Source of the DNA: Cepaea nemoralis
Lineage: Eukaryota; Mollusca; Gastropoda; Stylommatophora; Helicidae
Assembly (NCBI GenBank): GCA_014155875.1
Contig: JACEFZ010014453.1
Coordinates: 299,139 to 363,138, forward strand
Length of the DNA: 64,000 bases
Reading direction: 5' to 3'
This document shows, one piece after another, positions 43,852-55,259 of this stretch (within the stretch, counting starts at the first letter, position 1; each line of letters starts with the position of its first letter). The notes under the pieces were generated by a model. It was given only the letters and a program-made list of their open reading frames with translations. It did no database searches and was not told the DNA's origin. The translations under genes were made by a program, and so were the position numbers.

Positions 43852-46800
43852 TTAAATGTCAACCTGTATGTAGTTAAAGTAATCTGCGGTCAACTTTAGC
43901 TTGTTGATATCTCCATAGAGCTTGTCCTCAAATGAAGCAGGTGTGGGCCAAAATATCTTTCTCTGTTCTGCATACGTTGGGCAATCCTGCTGCAAATGTT
44001 TTGTTGTCATTTTTTCAGTTCTACAATTACATTCATCGGTAACTCCTATCTTTAGTTTATTGAACAAGTGGTATTTCAGCCTGTTATGTCCTGTGCGGAG
44101 TCTGAAGATTGCTACTTGTTCTCTTCGGTCGAGTTTGTAATATGCATCATCCTTCTGATGGCCTGGATGCTCTGATTCCCATTTGGTTCTATAAGTGCTT
44201 TTTATCAACCTCTTTGCCTCATTATAGGTTATGTCTATGTCAGGCTGTGGTAGTCGTCCGCCCTCTTTTGCCAGTCTGTCAGCCTCTTCGTTTCCAGATA
44301 TAGGCCCTACTGCAATGTGATGGGATCCACTGTATTACAACTTTTTTGGATTTCTGGCATAGACCATGGAGTGCTGCTCATAGGTCAGTTAGTTCTGTGC
44401 TGTTATTGCTCTTCAGTATTGAGACAGCTGACTTTGCATCTGTGAAGATAGCTATTTGCTTCTCTTTATTTTCCTCCATCAGGAGCATTTCTACTGCAGT
44501 TTTTAGAGCCTCTACCTCCGCTTTGAAGTTACTTGAAAATTTTCCAGTTGCCACTGAATGTGTTTTTTTCACTCCATTTTGTAAATTTAGGAGAATTCCT
44601 CCTCCTCCATTCTCTATTGAATTTTTGGCTGATCCATCTGTATATGCATGGGTCCAATTCCTGCTTGGGTAATGTTCTTTTATGTAGTTTAGGGTTATTT
44701 CTCTTCTTTCAGTTTCATGCTGAGTGTTCTTTTTCTCAATACCAGGAATGTTTTCTATCATCTCAGGCAGTTGCTGCTGTCTCCAAGCTGGGAACTTGTG
44801 TGCATTGTATATGGGCTTGACTGTTGATATGTTAAGTATAGGATCCGCCCTAATCCTTCGTTTTGCAGTTTCTACAAAGTTGCTACGCTTCAGTCTTCCC
44901 TTTCCAAAACCATTAAATCTGTTGTACATAGGGTGGTCTGTCAATCTTCTAAATTTTTCTGCTTGTTGCTGGGCTCTGCTATCTCTTCTATCCTGCATTG
45001 GTTGTAAACAAGTGATCTTTTCTAGTTCATTAATAGGCGTTGTCTTCAGGCTTCCAGTTATGATTCGCATTCCTTGGTTTTGGACTCTACTTATTTTGTT
45101 AAAGTTTGACTTAGCTGCTGTTGCCCAAGCTGCAATGCCATATTCCAGTACTGGCCTCACCCGTCCAGTATATAACTTCTTGAGAACTTTCTCATCTGCT
45201 CCCCACATTGTACCAGCAAGCTTTTTCATGATTGCCATTCTCTGCCTTGCTCTTGTTCGATTTTTCTCAACATGTGTCTTCCATGTCAGGCGACGATCAA
45301 AGGTGACTCCTAGATAGTTTGGATTTTCTTCATGGCGCAATATTTTTCCATTCAATACCAGCTTAGGTTGCTGAGTTTTATTTGAGAGGGAGAACACTGT
45401 GCATGTTGTTTTCTCCTCACTTATCTTCACTAGCCATGATTTTGACCAGTCCTCTAGCGCTAATAAGGCTTGCTGTATTCTGCTGTTAGCTGTACTAATA
45501 TATTCTTCAGATGTCCATATGGCTAGGTCATCTGCAAAGGAGGATGTGTGTACTCTGGCTGGAAAATTTTCTGTGATGTCATTTATATATGCTAGGAATA
45601 ATGTTGGTGAAAAAACTCCTCCTTGGGGGACACCTTGCTCCAGCAGCATCATTTTGCTTGTTTGTCCTTGTACTTTTGTCCTGGCAGTTCTGTTCTCAAG
45701 GTAGTGGCTGATCCATTTATACATTTTTCCACAAACATGCATGTTTTGCAGTTTTACTTTCAGTCCTTCCTTCCATACTTTATCAAATGCTTTTTCTAAA
45801 TCTATCCAGACTGCTAGTGTGTGCTTTTTCTCTTGGAAGGCATCCTCTATTTCCTGAGCTATATAGGTTATTTGATCTTCAGTGGATCTGTACTTTCTGA
45901 ATCCTGCTTGGTGTGGTGTTAAGAGTTTGTTTTCTTCCAGATGCCATGTTAGCCTGCCATTGATAATGTGTTCCATTAATTTTCCTACACAGCTAAGTAG
46001 ACTGATAGGTCGATAGCCATTTGGTTCTTCCAGGGTTTTTCCTTTCTTTGGGACTGGTATTAGTATAGCTTCCTTCCATGCCTGTGGGACTATTCCTCTC
46101 TTCCAGCTGTTATTTAGGACTGCTAGTTGTTTCTTCTTTGCCTTGGTGCCTAGTCCTATTAGCATTTCATTTGTGATTCCATCCTTTCCTGGTGATTTCT
46201 TCTTTTTTAGGGTATTCATTGCCTGTTCCATTTCTTCCATTGTTAGATTTGCCATCATATATTCTGCTGCTGTCTCTGTATTTCTATGATGTATCTGTTT
46301 GTCTTTGATTGCTTTCTTCTGTTCGGTTGTAATATCAATGTGGTTTGCATTTGCATAGTGTTCCATTAGTGCATTTGCAGCCTTTTTTCCTGTAAGCAAG
46401 GCATTTCTTTGTTTAATTGTTATTTGTTTGTTTCTAGGTCCTTCATTGTTCATGGCTGTCACTAGTTTCCATAGTTTGTTTCCATCCCTGTCAAAATTCA
46501 GGTTTTCTGTTTTTTCCCTCCAACAATCTCTTGTTGTTTGATTTACTGTTCTTTTATATTTTGCTGAGATGGCTTTGAGAGAGATATTCGCTTCAATTGT
46601 TTGTTCTCTCTCTGCTGTCTTCCTGGCATCTTCAACTTTGTCCTCCAAACTTTGTAGTTCTTCAGTCCAGTATGGTTTGTAATTTTTCCTCGCTCCTCTA
46701 GGAATGGACTCAGTGGCTGCCTGTATTATCGCTCTGTTTAGACTTTCCACCATTTGCTTTATGTTGCCATATCGTGTATTTATGTTTTCACAATATTTGT

Positions 46801-47005
46801 CTGTTAGTATGGCAAATCTGTCCCAATCTGCTCGTTTGTAATTCCAGCGGGGCAAGGGCTTTTGCTCCTGTGGAACATACTCCATATTCATTACAAGCTT
46901 GATTGGTCTGTGGTCACTACCTGCTAATTGGTCCAGCACATGGCGATCGATTTTGTGGAGGATGTCTCCTGTGCAGAAAGCTAAGTCTGGAGTAGAAGTG
47001 GTAAG
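43852..47005 (-). pseudogene. LINE copy 2 polyprotein, RT to C-terminus, frameshifted
   Basis: Open from 47005 to 44378, this part carries the end of the endonuclease (SDHRPIKLV), the linker, RT with WIDLEKAFDKVW, GVPQGGVFSPTLF and FADD, and the start of RNase H (YTDGSA, FKAEVEAL, FTDAKSA). A 7-bp insertion (ATAGGCCCTAC against ATAC in copy 1) near 44300 shifts the frame inside RNase H. The remainder reads on from 44208 to 43852, with the C-terminal C-x-C...H...C cluster. The protein is also severed at 47005 by the LTR element. Its RNase H is therefore broken independently of that insertion. Confidence 0.88.
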
Positions 47006-47239
47006 TGTAACAGTATTGGGTATTATTAGGATTTAGTGGGAAACACAGATACAGCACGATTGAGCATTGAGACTGAAAGGGGTGGGAGATGCTCAATCGT
47101 GACGTATTGGGTTGGTATGGGCAGTTAAGATCCAACCTTCGATGTGAGTGGAATCTAACATCAACGCTTTGTCATCAATGAAAGAATAAACCATTTTGAC
47201 TTGATCACTGGCTTATTAATCTCTGTTCACACTGTGACA
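47006..47239 (+). repeat. Element A 5' LTR
   Basis: The LTR is 234 bp, TGTAACAG...CTGTGACA. It contains AATAAA at 47185-47190, a likely polyadenylation signal. It also has a perfect 13-bp inverted repeat CACGATTGAGCAT (47055-47067) and its complement (47089-47101) around a 21-base loop. Confidence 0.95.
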
Positions 47240-47249
47240 GGATTATTTA

Positions 47250-47278
47250 TGGAGCATGTGACCAGGATACGAACCTGA
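47250..47278 (+). other. Candidate primer-binding site of element A, tRNA-like
   Basis: TGGAGCATGTGACCAGGATA begins 10 bases after the LTR. Its complement ends in CCA and contains a 5-bp stem closing a 7-base TTCGTAT loop, like the T arm of a tRNA. The match to tRNA shape extends beyond the usual 18 bases. The acceptor part is one base too long and the T loop has T where A58 is expected. The tRNA is not identified. Confidence 0.5.
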
Positions 47279-48354
47279 AGATAATCACATGAGAAAAACA
47301 AAACAATGCGAAGTCAGGACGAATAACATCGCGGAGAAGTTCAAGAACTAAACAAAAAAAAAATACTAGCGGCACGTTAGAGAACAATTACTGAACCTGA
47401 TAACAGGCGCACCAAAAGATGGCCACTAAATTGTAAATGGTAGATTATATCTGAATACAGAGGCCAAAAGCTCGCCCAGGAGTGGTCCTTTGTAAGTCTT
47501 TTTTAAGACTTCAGATAACAATCAAAGTAGCGACAAGAAGTTTGTTATACCAGCCGTTTTGCAGAGTTCGCAGTGCAGGAAGTTTGTTATGGCCGCCGTT
47601 CTGCAGTTTGATTGTTAGCAACAGGCTTAACATGGACGGTGCCTGAATTTTTACGTTTCAAGAGCCATCAAAGCCGCTGCCTTACATCGTTCTGATTGAC
47701 CAGGAGTGATCCTATCCTGAGAGTTTGGGCAAACCAGCAATTCAAGTTGAACATTGTAGCTCAGAGAAAAAAAAAAAAAGTAAAAAAAAAAAATTCTTCC
47801 AGGCTCAAAGTTAAAGAGCTAATCATGAGTTGTCAGGACAGCATGAAAAAGACTTCGTTAATTCGTTGATCGGGCCATAAGTTCTTGAAACAGTCAATTA
47901 TCGCTGGGCCTCGGCTGATCCTGATAATTTTTTGGGGCCTCGTTATTACTAAGACCCTATCAAGACATCGATGATGTACCCCACCCGGGGTGAAGGCAAA
48001 GATTAACAAGCTGGTCGGGACCCAACCAGGGGTTGAAAATTTTCTGGCAGCCCATGAGAAGTGACCTGAGAAGAAGAGACAGGCTACCTAAACTCCGCTA
48101 CCTAAACTCAGCTCAGCTACCTGAATTCCGCGACTGATGGACAGCTGATGCAGGCTCCGGGTGTTCGAATATGACGGCGAGTCGAAGAAAGTGATTCCTT
48201 GAACAACGAAACAGATTCAGGGTAAAATTCTGTATTATATGAACATAGTAATTAACTGAACATTTTTACAAAATAAGGGAATTGTGCTCTTTAAGAAATT
48301 AAGAAATTGAAATTGTGTAGTTCTTTGTTTGCTTTGTTTTAGTATTTTTTCAGC
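47279..48354 (+). other. Element A 5' leader
   Basis: This is an untranslated leader of about 1.1 kb with two A-rich tracts (47353-47364, 47767-47799) and no coding frame. It ends at the gag start, where the context CAGCATGG is favourable. Confidence 0.7.
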
Positions 48355-49329
48355 ATGGCGGAACAGGACACCTTGGCACAGGTTTTGACAGGCGTGGGAA
48401 CAGCAGTAGGCCGACTTAATATGGTGATTAAACAACAGGGGATGGCAACAGAAATTGTGAAATTTAGTGGACAGGCCAGAGACTATAAGAAATGGGTCAC
48501 CTCTATAGAAAAATATGCCTATTTAATCTCGGCAACAGATGAAGAAAAAATGAGACTGGCTTATCAGACGGCAACGGAACCAGTTTCGGATCATATAAGA
48601 AGAAAGTTAGAGGCTAGAGTAGATGAGACGTGGGAACAATTTAAAGAGGACCTAGCAAGGAAATATGCAGAAATAACAGATCCACAACATGCATTTTCGG
48701 TATTGAGGCAAGCTAAACAAAATAACGGAGAGACGGTACAGTTGTTTAGCGATAGATTGATTAACTTGGCTGAAGAAGCATTCTTAGGACAGAATGTACG
48801 AGGGGAGGAGGTGGAAAGGATGTTAGTAGGGATTTTTGTAGATGGCATAAAGTCCGATGGTTTGAAACTTAAGTTGATGAGGGACAACCCTGAGAGGTTA
48901 TCACAAGCGGTGGATATCGCGGTACAAGAGGAAAATTTGAGACGTAGGTTTAGATTAAGAACAGGAAGAGAAGTGGGAAATAGTCGAGACGACAGAGTTG
49001 AGGAACCCATGGAAATAGGACAAACAAGATTCGGATGGAATAGGAGAGGCGGTATACAAACGTTACAAGGTAGAAATAGGAGCGATTATGTTGAAAGAAG
49101 AAATGTGAGATACCCTACAAGTGAGACAGTGGGAAACACAAATAACACAAATATTGTCTGTTGGGTTTGTGGTCAACGGGGACATGTTTCTCGTTTTTGT
49201 AATAACAGGCGTGTCCAGTCGAATATACAGGGTAGACATGACAATAACAGGGTGAGTAGGAATGTTGAAGATAGACACAGGAATTTTACAGGTACAGGAA
49301 CGCAGGAAAACCGGCGCCCAACCTATTAG
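48355..49329 (+). CDS. Element A Gag (capsid-nucleocapsid)
   Basis: The 324-residue protein forms the retrotransposon particle. About residues 35-200 match the Ty3/gypsy-type capsid region, with KFSGQARDYKKWVTSIEKYA, WEQFKEDLARKYAE and VQLFSDRLINLAEEA. An Arg-rich stretch follows, then one CCHC zinc knuckle CWVCGQRGHVSRFC near residues 268-282 for RNA binding, then a basic tail. The start is supported by a good context and by the capsid homology beginning soon after. The pol frame is reached by a change of frame after the knuckle. A different frame stays open past the gag stop to 49430, as expected for a -1 shift. The host LINE and satellite are unrelated. Confidence 0.9.
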   Translation: MAEQDTLAQVLTGVGTAVGRLNMVIKQQGMATEIVKFSGQARDYKKWVTSIEKYAYLISATDEEKMRLAYQTATEPVSDHIRRKLEARVDETWEQFKEDLARKYAEITDPQHAFSVLRQAKQNNGETVQLFSDRLINLAEEAFLGQNVRGEEVERMLVGIFVDGIKSDGLKLKLMRDNPERLSQAVDIAVQEENLRRRFRLRTGREVGNSRDDRVEEPMEIGQTRFGWNRRGGIQTLQGRNRSDYVERRNVRYPTSETVGNTNNTNIVCWVCGQRGHVSRFCNNRRVQSNIQGRHDNNRVSRNVEDRHRNFTGTGTQENRRPTY

Positions 49330-49648
49330 ACAGGACCTATAATAGGAGGGTAAATAATAGGGTCCCAAGTGTTAGAGAGTATGTTAATAACAAGTATAAT
49401 AGGTCGAACAGAGAATATTTTCAACTAGAATGAAGTCAAGAAATTTATAGAAGATAAAACAGATTATAGCTCGTGTATATTAGAAATAGGGAAGTATAGA
49501 GTTCGTACATTAATAGATTCGGGAGCTCAAGTTAGTGTAGTAAAAGAAAGTTTTTTTATACAAAATAGTAAGAAATTGTAGAGTATTTAAGTGTAGTAAT
49601 AATTTACACTCTGTTACCGGACAGAATTTACAAGTAGTTGGACAAACA
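49330..49648 (+). pseudogene. Element A protease N-terminal part, frame-broken
   Basis: The retropepsin active site LIDSGAQVSVV is encoded at about 49513-49545 in the gag frame, but the rest of pol is in the next frame. Before it, from the gag stop to 49430, yet another frame is open. Two single-base-type shifts therefore interrupt this part. One is likely at the seven-T run 49552-49558, and one lies near 49428. They could be real mutations or assembly errors at homopolymers. The protease would cleave Gag-Pol. Confidence 0.75.
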
Positions 49649-52600
49649 ATGATAAATTTTAAGTTAGGGGGGATCAACATAAGACACCTTTTTCATGTAG
49701 TGAGGGGTTTAAATAGAAATATGTTAATAGGAAGAGATTTTTTTATAAAAAATGGAATAAGACTTTTTTATGATTTACATAAGTTAAAATTCAGAGACGT
49801 CTATATAGATATGGAAGAGGATATGCATATATCAGCACTAGTTAGAGTTAAAATGACAACGACGTTAAAACCACAGTCGGTTAATTTGATACAAGCGAAG
49901 CTGAAGAGAAACCCATATTATGTGGAAGGAAACACAGTCAGAATCACTGAGTTACAAGAGGAAATAATTGATGAGCCTGGTTTGGAGGTTCCAGATGGAG
50001 TAATGGAGTTGGATAAACACTTAACCTTTCCAGTAATGGTTATCAACAACACAGGGAGAGAAATCAAGTTATACAGAGGATGTGTGATAGCAAAATTAGA
50101 TCATAACATTAGTGACATATTGGCAACGGATAGAGCAGAAGTGTCGGGAACAAGTTATTTGGAAACTTCTAGTGAAAGGAGAAGTGACAGACGCGGACGC
50201 GGAAGAAGAGGGAAAATCGGAATGGATGAATTGATCCATCCATCTAGAAGAAATAAAGCCCATATATGTTCACTAGACAAAATAACAAGGGAACAAGAAT
50301 TGTTGTCACAGTTAAAAGCTTCGCCGGAAAATAAGGAAGTGTTAGAACAATTTATAAAGCAAAATCAGGATGTGTTTGCGGTTAATGATTTAGAATTGGG
50401 AAAGACGCGAACAGTTACAATGGAAATAGACACGGGAGGTCATCCACCAATAAGTTTAAAACCATATAGAACTCCATTAAGAAACAGAGAAATAGTGGAA
50501 AAGGCAATAGAGGAGATGCTGAAAGCAGGAATAATAAAAAGGTCGAAGTCAGAATGGTCATCTCCGGTGGTAATTGTGGCCAAGCCTGATGGTTCAAGTC
50601 GCTTCTGCTGTGACTACAGGGCGTTGAACAAAATCACCAAGAATGTAGCGTACCCACTGCCGGTAATTGATGATATTTTGGGGCTGCTTAATGGCTCTAC
50701 ATATTTTACAACGCTGGACGCAAGGTCAGGATTTTGGTGTATTCCGATGTCGGAAGACGCACAAAAGAAAAGCGCCTTTTGTACCCACATGGGCTCGTAC
50801 GAATTCTTACGAATGCCTTTTGGCGTCAAGACAGCGCCCTCTCACTATATGCTCTTAATAAATGAAGTTCTAGAAGGTATGCAAAAGTTCGCTCTTGCCT
50901 ATATTGATGATATATTGATTTATACAAAGGGAGACGTGGAGGATCATTTGAAACATATTAGACTAGTGTTTGACAGGTTAAGAAAGCATGATGTGAAGTT
51001 GAAGCTTAGTAAGTGCCAATTTTTAAAGACAGAAACAAAATATTTGGGATATATTATAAATAGAGAAGGTATTAAACCAGACCAGGACAAAATAAAGATT
51101 ATTAAAGAGTTACCTGCTCCAACTAACGTTAAGGAAGTACGTGCTTTTATAGGAACATGTGCGTATTATAGGCGATTTATTCCAGCGTTTTCAAGGATAG
51201 CTGAACCTATTACAAACTTAACAGGCAAGTACGCTAGGTTTAAGTGGGATGATGAATGTCAAAAAGCGTTCGAGTATTTAAAAAACAGCTTAACACTGGT
51301 ACCACTGTTGACGCATCCAGACTTAAACAAACAGTTAATACTGTACACAGATGCTTCGGACAATGCAGTAGGAGCATGTTTGGTGCAACCATATGAAGGA
51401 AAAGAGTCTGGAATACCAGGCGTTAAAAATGAAAGGCCTATCTACTTCTTGTCACATAAACTTAGTAAATCACAAAGGAAATGGACGACTATTGAGAAAG
51501 AGGCTTACGCGATTCATTACGCTCTTCAAAAACTTAATTACTACTTACATAACGCAAATTTTGTTATTAGAACTGACCACATGCCTTTAAAGTCTTTTCT
51601 AGAAGCTCCAGTGCAGAACAGGAAAATACAGACCTGGGCATTGAATCTACAGGGGTACAACGCCGTAATTGAGTACATACCAGGTAGGATAAATACATGC
51701 GCCGATTTATTGTCTAGAATTCCATATTCACAGTCATCAGAAGATACAGAAGAGGAAGCGGCTGAACCAGAGATAGATGACCGAAATTGGCAAGTAAATA
51801 TTCTAGATTCTGCTATAATAAATAGGGAAGAATGTGATAGTCTACCATCGGATCAAGACTCTGAACAGAGGGAAGAAGACCTACAGTTAGCACAATTCAA
51901 TATGAAAGAAGAGCAAGAGTTGGACCCAAGAGTAATACAAATAAAAGAAAAGTTACGAGAAACAGAAGATAACAAATATAAAAAGAACTATTTGGTTTTA
52001 CAAGAGGATGGGCAGTTATATTATATGTGTGAAAAGAACGAACAGCTAAGGAAATATGTGCCAAGCCATTTAGAAAATGAACTTTTAAAAGCATATCACG
52101 ATGAAAATGGACATCTCGGTAGAGACAAACTAGTGAAAGCACTTACAAGTAAATATTATTGGCCAAACTTGTTTAAATCTGCATGCAAATATGTAGATAC
52201 GTGTGAAAAGTGCAGATTAAGGAACATGAAAACAATAAAGTCTCCATTACAAGACACAGATATTCCTCACTTCCCAATGCAAAAGATTAGTTTAGATATA
52301 TCGGGTCCACACCCCAGGACATTGTCAGGAAATGTATATTTAATTCATATAGTAGACATCTACAGTCTTTGGCCAGAGGTTTATGCAATTCCAGATAAGA
52401 GCGCGGATACTGTCATTAATATTTTTTTACAAGAGTTCGTACCAAGGTTTAGTTGCCCACAAAGTATACTTACAGATAATGGTAGAGAATTTGTAAATAA
52501 AAAATTCGAAAAGTTATTAAAAGATTTAAACATAAGACATATAAAGACCTCATTTTATAGACCTTCTTCAAATGCGAAAAACGAGCGTCAACATCGGACG

Positions 52601-53707
52601 TTATACAACATTGTGGCAAAGATTATTGATGAACATGAAAAAGATTGGGATCTATTTTTGGGACCTGCTCTTAGCGCTATTCGTACAAATCAAAATGAGA
52701 GCACGGGTTTTTCGCCATTTTATTTAATACACGGGAGAGAACCAATATTACCTATAGATAATTTATTAAAACCTAGACGGAAATATATGGGTGAAGATTT
52801 TCAAGAGACCATAATACAAGAAATGCATAAAGCACATGTGAGGTTAAGGAATAATATAATTAAAGCTAGGGAAAGACAGAAAAAGTACAAAAATGTAAAT
52901 ACAAAATTACAGGAGTTTAAGGTAGGTGATAGAGTTTATTACAAGAAGCATAGAAGAAACTCTAAGTTTGATTCTCGTTGGATTCCAGGTTATTACGTTT
53001 TGGAAAAACTAGGTAATGTATCGTATATTATAAAGAACCAGGTCACAGCACACATAGCAAGGGCACATGTTGAACACTTAAGAAGAGATGAAGATGAGAT
53101 AGAAAATAATAATTATAATAATAATTGTTATTCGGATGCAAAATTTTTAGATGAACAGGTTGTTAGAGGAGCTACAGTAACCCCAGATCTTAGAAAAGCT
53201 ACAGTAACCCCAGATCTTAGAAAAGAACCAGAACAAAATCAGTTGCTAGCAAATCCAAGTTACGAAGAACAAGAACAGACAATTCCGAAAAGAATGGAAG
53301 AAGGAGGACCAAATGAAACTCATTATGATAGTATGGAAGAAGACACAGGTGCTCCATTTAAAAATACTAGGCAAGCAACGAAAAGAAGAATGGACAGTCA
53401 AAGAGATAAAGAAGTGAAAAGACAGAGGAGAGTTAGAGATTGCTCAACAAGCGGAGACGATATGCCTCTACTGGAAAGATCCTTAAGAAAGAGTGATCGA
53501 CAAATTAGGTGGGATGTTGAACGGAAGAGATTAGCGGCAGCTAAAGAGAGACATACAGACGAAGAAGAAGAAATGGATGAAAAGTCAGAGTCAAGTAGTA
53601 GTATGGAGGAAACTAGTAGGTTGTACGAAGAAGAGGATATTGATGTAGAGTTAGCACTTATTCAGAGAAACTTGGAGTTGTTGAGGAAGTGGAAACGTAA
53701 GAGATAG
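49649..53707 (+). CDS. Element A Pol (protease C-part, RT, RNase H, integrase)
   Basis: The 1,352-residue frame starts at a Met inside the protease (LIGRDF follows near residue 25), so it is a 5'-incomplete pol. RT spans about residues 250-480, with WSSPVVIVAKPDGSSRFCCDYR, FGVKTAPSHYM and catalytic YIDD near 417. RNase H begins at YTDASDNAVGACL near 565 and includes the E in EKEAYAIHYAL. Integrase has an HH-CC zinc domain (H-x4-H, later C-x2-C, about 817-850) and the DDE residues in SLDISGP (881), LTDNGREF (940) and NAKNERQH (977). A GPY/F-like module (RWIPGYYVL, about 1110) follows; no chromodomain is seen. The last 200 residues are highly charged and include a doubled ATVTPDLRK. Core motifs are intact. 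Confidence 0.93.
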   Translation: MINFKLGGINIRHLFHVVRGLNRNMLIGRDFFIKNGIRLFYDLHKLKFRDVYIDMEEDMHISALVRVKMTTTLKPQSVNLIQAKLKRNPYYVEGNTVRITELQEEIIDEPGLEVPDGVMELDKHLTFPVMVINNTGREIKLYRGCVIAKLDHNISDILATDRAEVSGTSYLETSSERRSDRRGRGRRGKIGMDELIHPSRRNKAHICSLDKITREQELLSQLKASPENKEVLEQFIKQNQDVFAVNDLELGKTRTVTMEIDTGGHPPISLKPYRTPLRNREIVEKAIEEMLKAGIIKRSKSEWSSPVVIVAKPDGSSRFCCDYRALNKITKNVAYPLPVIDDILGLLNGSTYFTTLDARSGFWCIPMSEDAQKKSAFCTHMGSYEFLRMPFGVKTAPSHYMLLINEVLEGMQKFALAYIDDILIYTKGDVEDHLKHIRLVFDRLRKHDVKLKLSKCQFLKTETKYLGYIINREGIKPDQDKIKIIKELPAPTNVKEVRAFIGTCAYYRRFIPAFSRIAEPITNLTGKYARFKWDDECQKAFEYLKNSLTLVPLLTHPDLNKQLILYTDASDNAVGACLVQPYEGKESGIPGVKNERPIYFLSHKLSKSQRKWTTIEKEAYAIHYALQKLNYYLHNANFVIRTDHMPLKSFLEAPVQNRKIQTWALNLQGYNAVIEYIPGRINTCADLLSRIPYSQSSEDTEEEAAEPEIDDRNWQVNILDSAIINREECDSLPSDQDSEQREEDLQLAQFNMKEEQELDPRVIQIKEKLRETEDNKYKKNYLVLQEDGQLYYMCEKNEQLRKYVPSHLENELLKAYHDENGHLGRDKLVKALTSKYYWPNLFKSACKYVDTCEKCRLRNMKTIKSPLQDTDIPHFPMQKISLDISGPHPRTLSGNVYLIHIVDIYSLWPEVYAIPDKSADTVINIFLQEFVPRFSCPQSILTDNGREFVNKKFEKLLKDLNIRHIKTSFYRPSSNAKNERQHRTLYNIVAKIIDEHEKDWDLFLGPALSAIRTNQNESTGFSPFYLIHGREPILPIDNLLKPRRKYMGEDFQETIIQEMHKAHVRLRNNIIKARERQKKYKNVNTKLQEFKVGDRVYYKKHRRNSKFDSRWIPGYYVLEKLGNVSYIIKNQVTAHIARAHVEHLRRDEDEIENNNYNNNCYSDAKFLDEQVVRGATVTPDLRKATVTPDLRKEPEQNQLLANPSYEEQEQTIPKRMEEGGPNETHYDSMEEDTGAPFKNTRQATKRRMDSQRDKEVKRQRRVRDCSTSGDDMPLLERSLRKSDRQIRWDVERKRLAAAKERHTDEEEEMDEKSESSSSMEETSRLYEEEDIDVELALIQRNLELLRKWKRKR

Positions 53708-54817
53708 ATAAATTGAAAGTACTGCAGATAGCAAGTTATAAGTTTCAAGATTTAGAATTGTAAGTGATGCTTGAAGAAGTATACGAAACGGTGGAAGTGG
53801 AAAAAGTGGTCTTGAGATATTGGTACAATGGGTGAATGTATTTTTTATTGATGTTAGAAATGCCGTGTTTAAAGATAGGGGTTAACAAGTTATAGTGATG
53901 ATAGGCAGGCCAGATCACAAGTTCGTTGATAAGTAGAGGATGGCTACTACATTGAGTTAATATTGGATTAGAAAAAAAGATTCAACAGGTTTACAGTGCT
54001 TACTTAAGAGGTTATTCCGGATGTTATGTGCTGTTAGGAGATAATAAATAGATGATTGTTGATTACTGATTTGTTTATGTAGATAGAACAGATATGATCA
54101 TAATTGATCTGTAGTTAACAGATATACAGATGGAATGTTTAGTCTTCTCGGTCATAGAAATACTGGATATGCGTTATTTTACTTAGTATGAGAGGCTAAT
54201 GTTGGTGGGCCAATGTACGTAGTAATTTTAAGAGAGTTAAAATTGTGTTGAAAACTGTGTTTATGAAGTCTAAGTTTTATGAGTTATGAGTCATATAGGA
54301 AATGTTTTTATGCTTGAGTTGCTACTGGAAAATGAGGGCTATTGTTTGGTTGTTTTATTGAGCCTAAGTTGTAATGCCTCATAATAAGTTTGTTTTCATA
54401 ATTTGGTCTTGAAAAATGATTGTTATTGTTTGATTAATTGATTTAGAGTAGGGTGATTGTGTTCTTAGCATTTGAGTTGATAAAAACTATTGGTCCGTAA
54501 AAGTGTCCAATAGTGATAGGTAGAATAGAATATTTTATTCTGATTTGATAACATGCATGTTATGTCATTTTAATGTTTTTTTCTTCAGATTAATTTGGGG
54601 GTTGTGTTCATTTTATTTCGATTATATGAATGGTTTGATATATGGAGTTACATGGTTATAAAGTTAGTTAAGTAAGTTTAAGTTTAAGATAGATGAGGTT
54701 TTGCTTAAGGTTTTTCGTTCAGAAAAGAGTTGATAAAAAACTAATTTATCCACTGATATAAGGTAGGGGGAAACTTAAGAGTAAATAGTTAAGCTCATCA
54801 ACTAGTGGGAAACTATA
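53708..54817 (+). other. Element A 3' untranslated region, first part
   Basis: This is AT-rich, stop-filled sequence with no envelope-like or other frame. It is interrupted at 54817 by element B, with the CTATA duplication at 54813-54817, and resumes at 61650. Confidence 0.75.
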
Positions 54818-55259
54818 TGTCAGGATCTTCTATTAGGCTCGTTGGCTAACACATGTGAGACAGTACAAGTACAACGTGATTCGACGTAAGACACAGCAAC
54901 ACAATCTCTATGGATTTATTACCACATTAAATACATAACAATAGTTACAGTAATGTACAACATATAACAACTCACAACCACAATACAGCTCATAGGTCTG
55001 ACGCTCACGATATCAGTCGTTCAGCTCACAACCACGGAGATTCACACAAAACGCCTTGCTCTCGACACACACGTCCGTTCAGATGTCCAGTCCCAGCTTG
55101 GTCTGAGATTAACACACACACTGTCCACTGCCTCTCGTGGGGTCACGTGGCTTTGCGTGCGTCTGTCGTCAGCGCTGGTCGCGTGTCAGGTAAGAATCTC
55201 GCCAGCCGACAACTCTTGTCCGCCGGGCGCCGCAACGATGTTGCTGCTAGGCTCTGACA
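54818..55259 (-). repeat. Element B 3' LTR
   Basis: The 442-bp LTR lies at the 3' end in element orientation. It contains AATAAA on the minus strand (about 54915-54920). The ends TGTCAG/CTGACA form a 6-bp inverted repeat. Confidence 0.94.

Noticed and set aside
47759..47799. Poly(A) tail of a processed retrocopy
   Set aside because: The A runs are interrupted, lie in the leader of element A, and no retrocopied coding sequence precedes them.
53708..54817. Envelope-like gene in element A
   Set aside because: No frame of useful length, signal peptide or membrane segment is present in either part of the 3' region.
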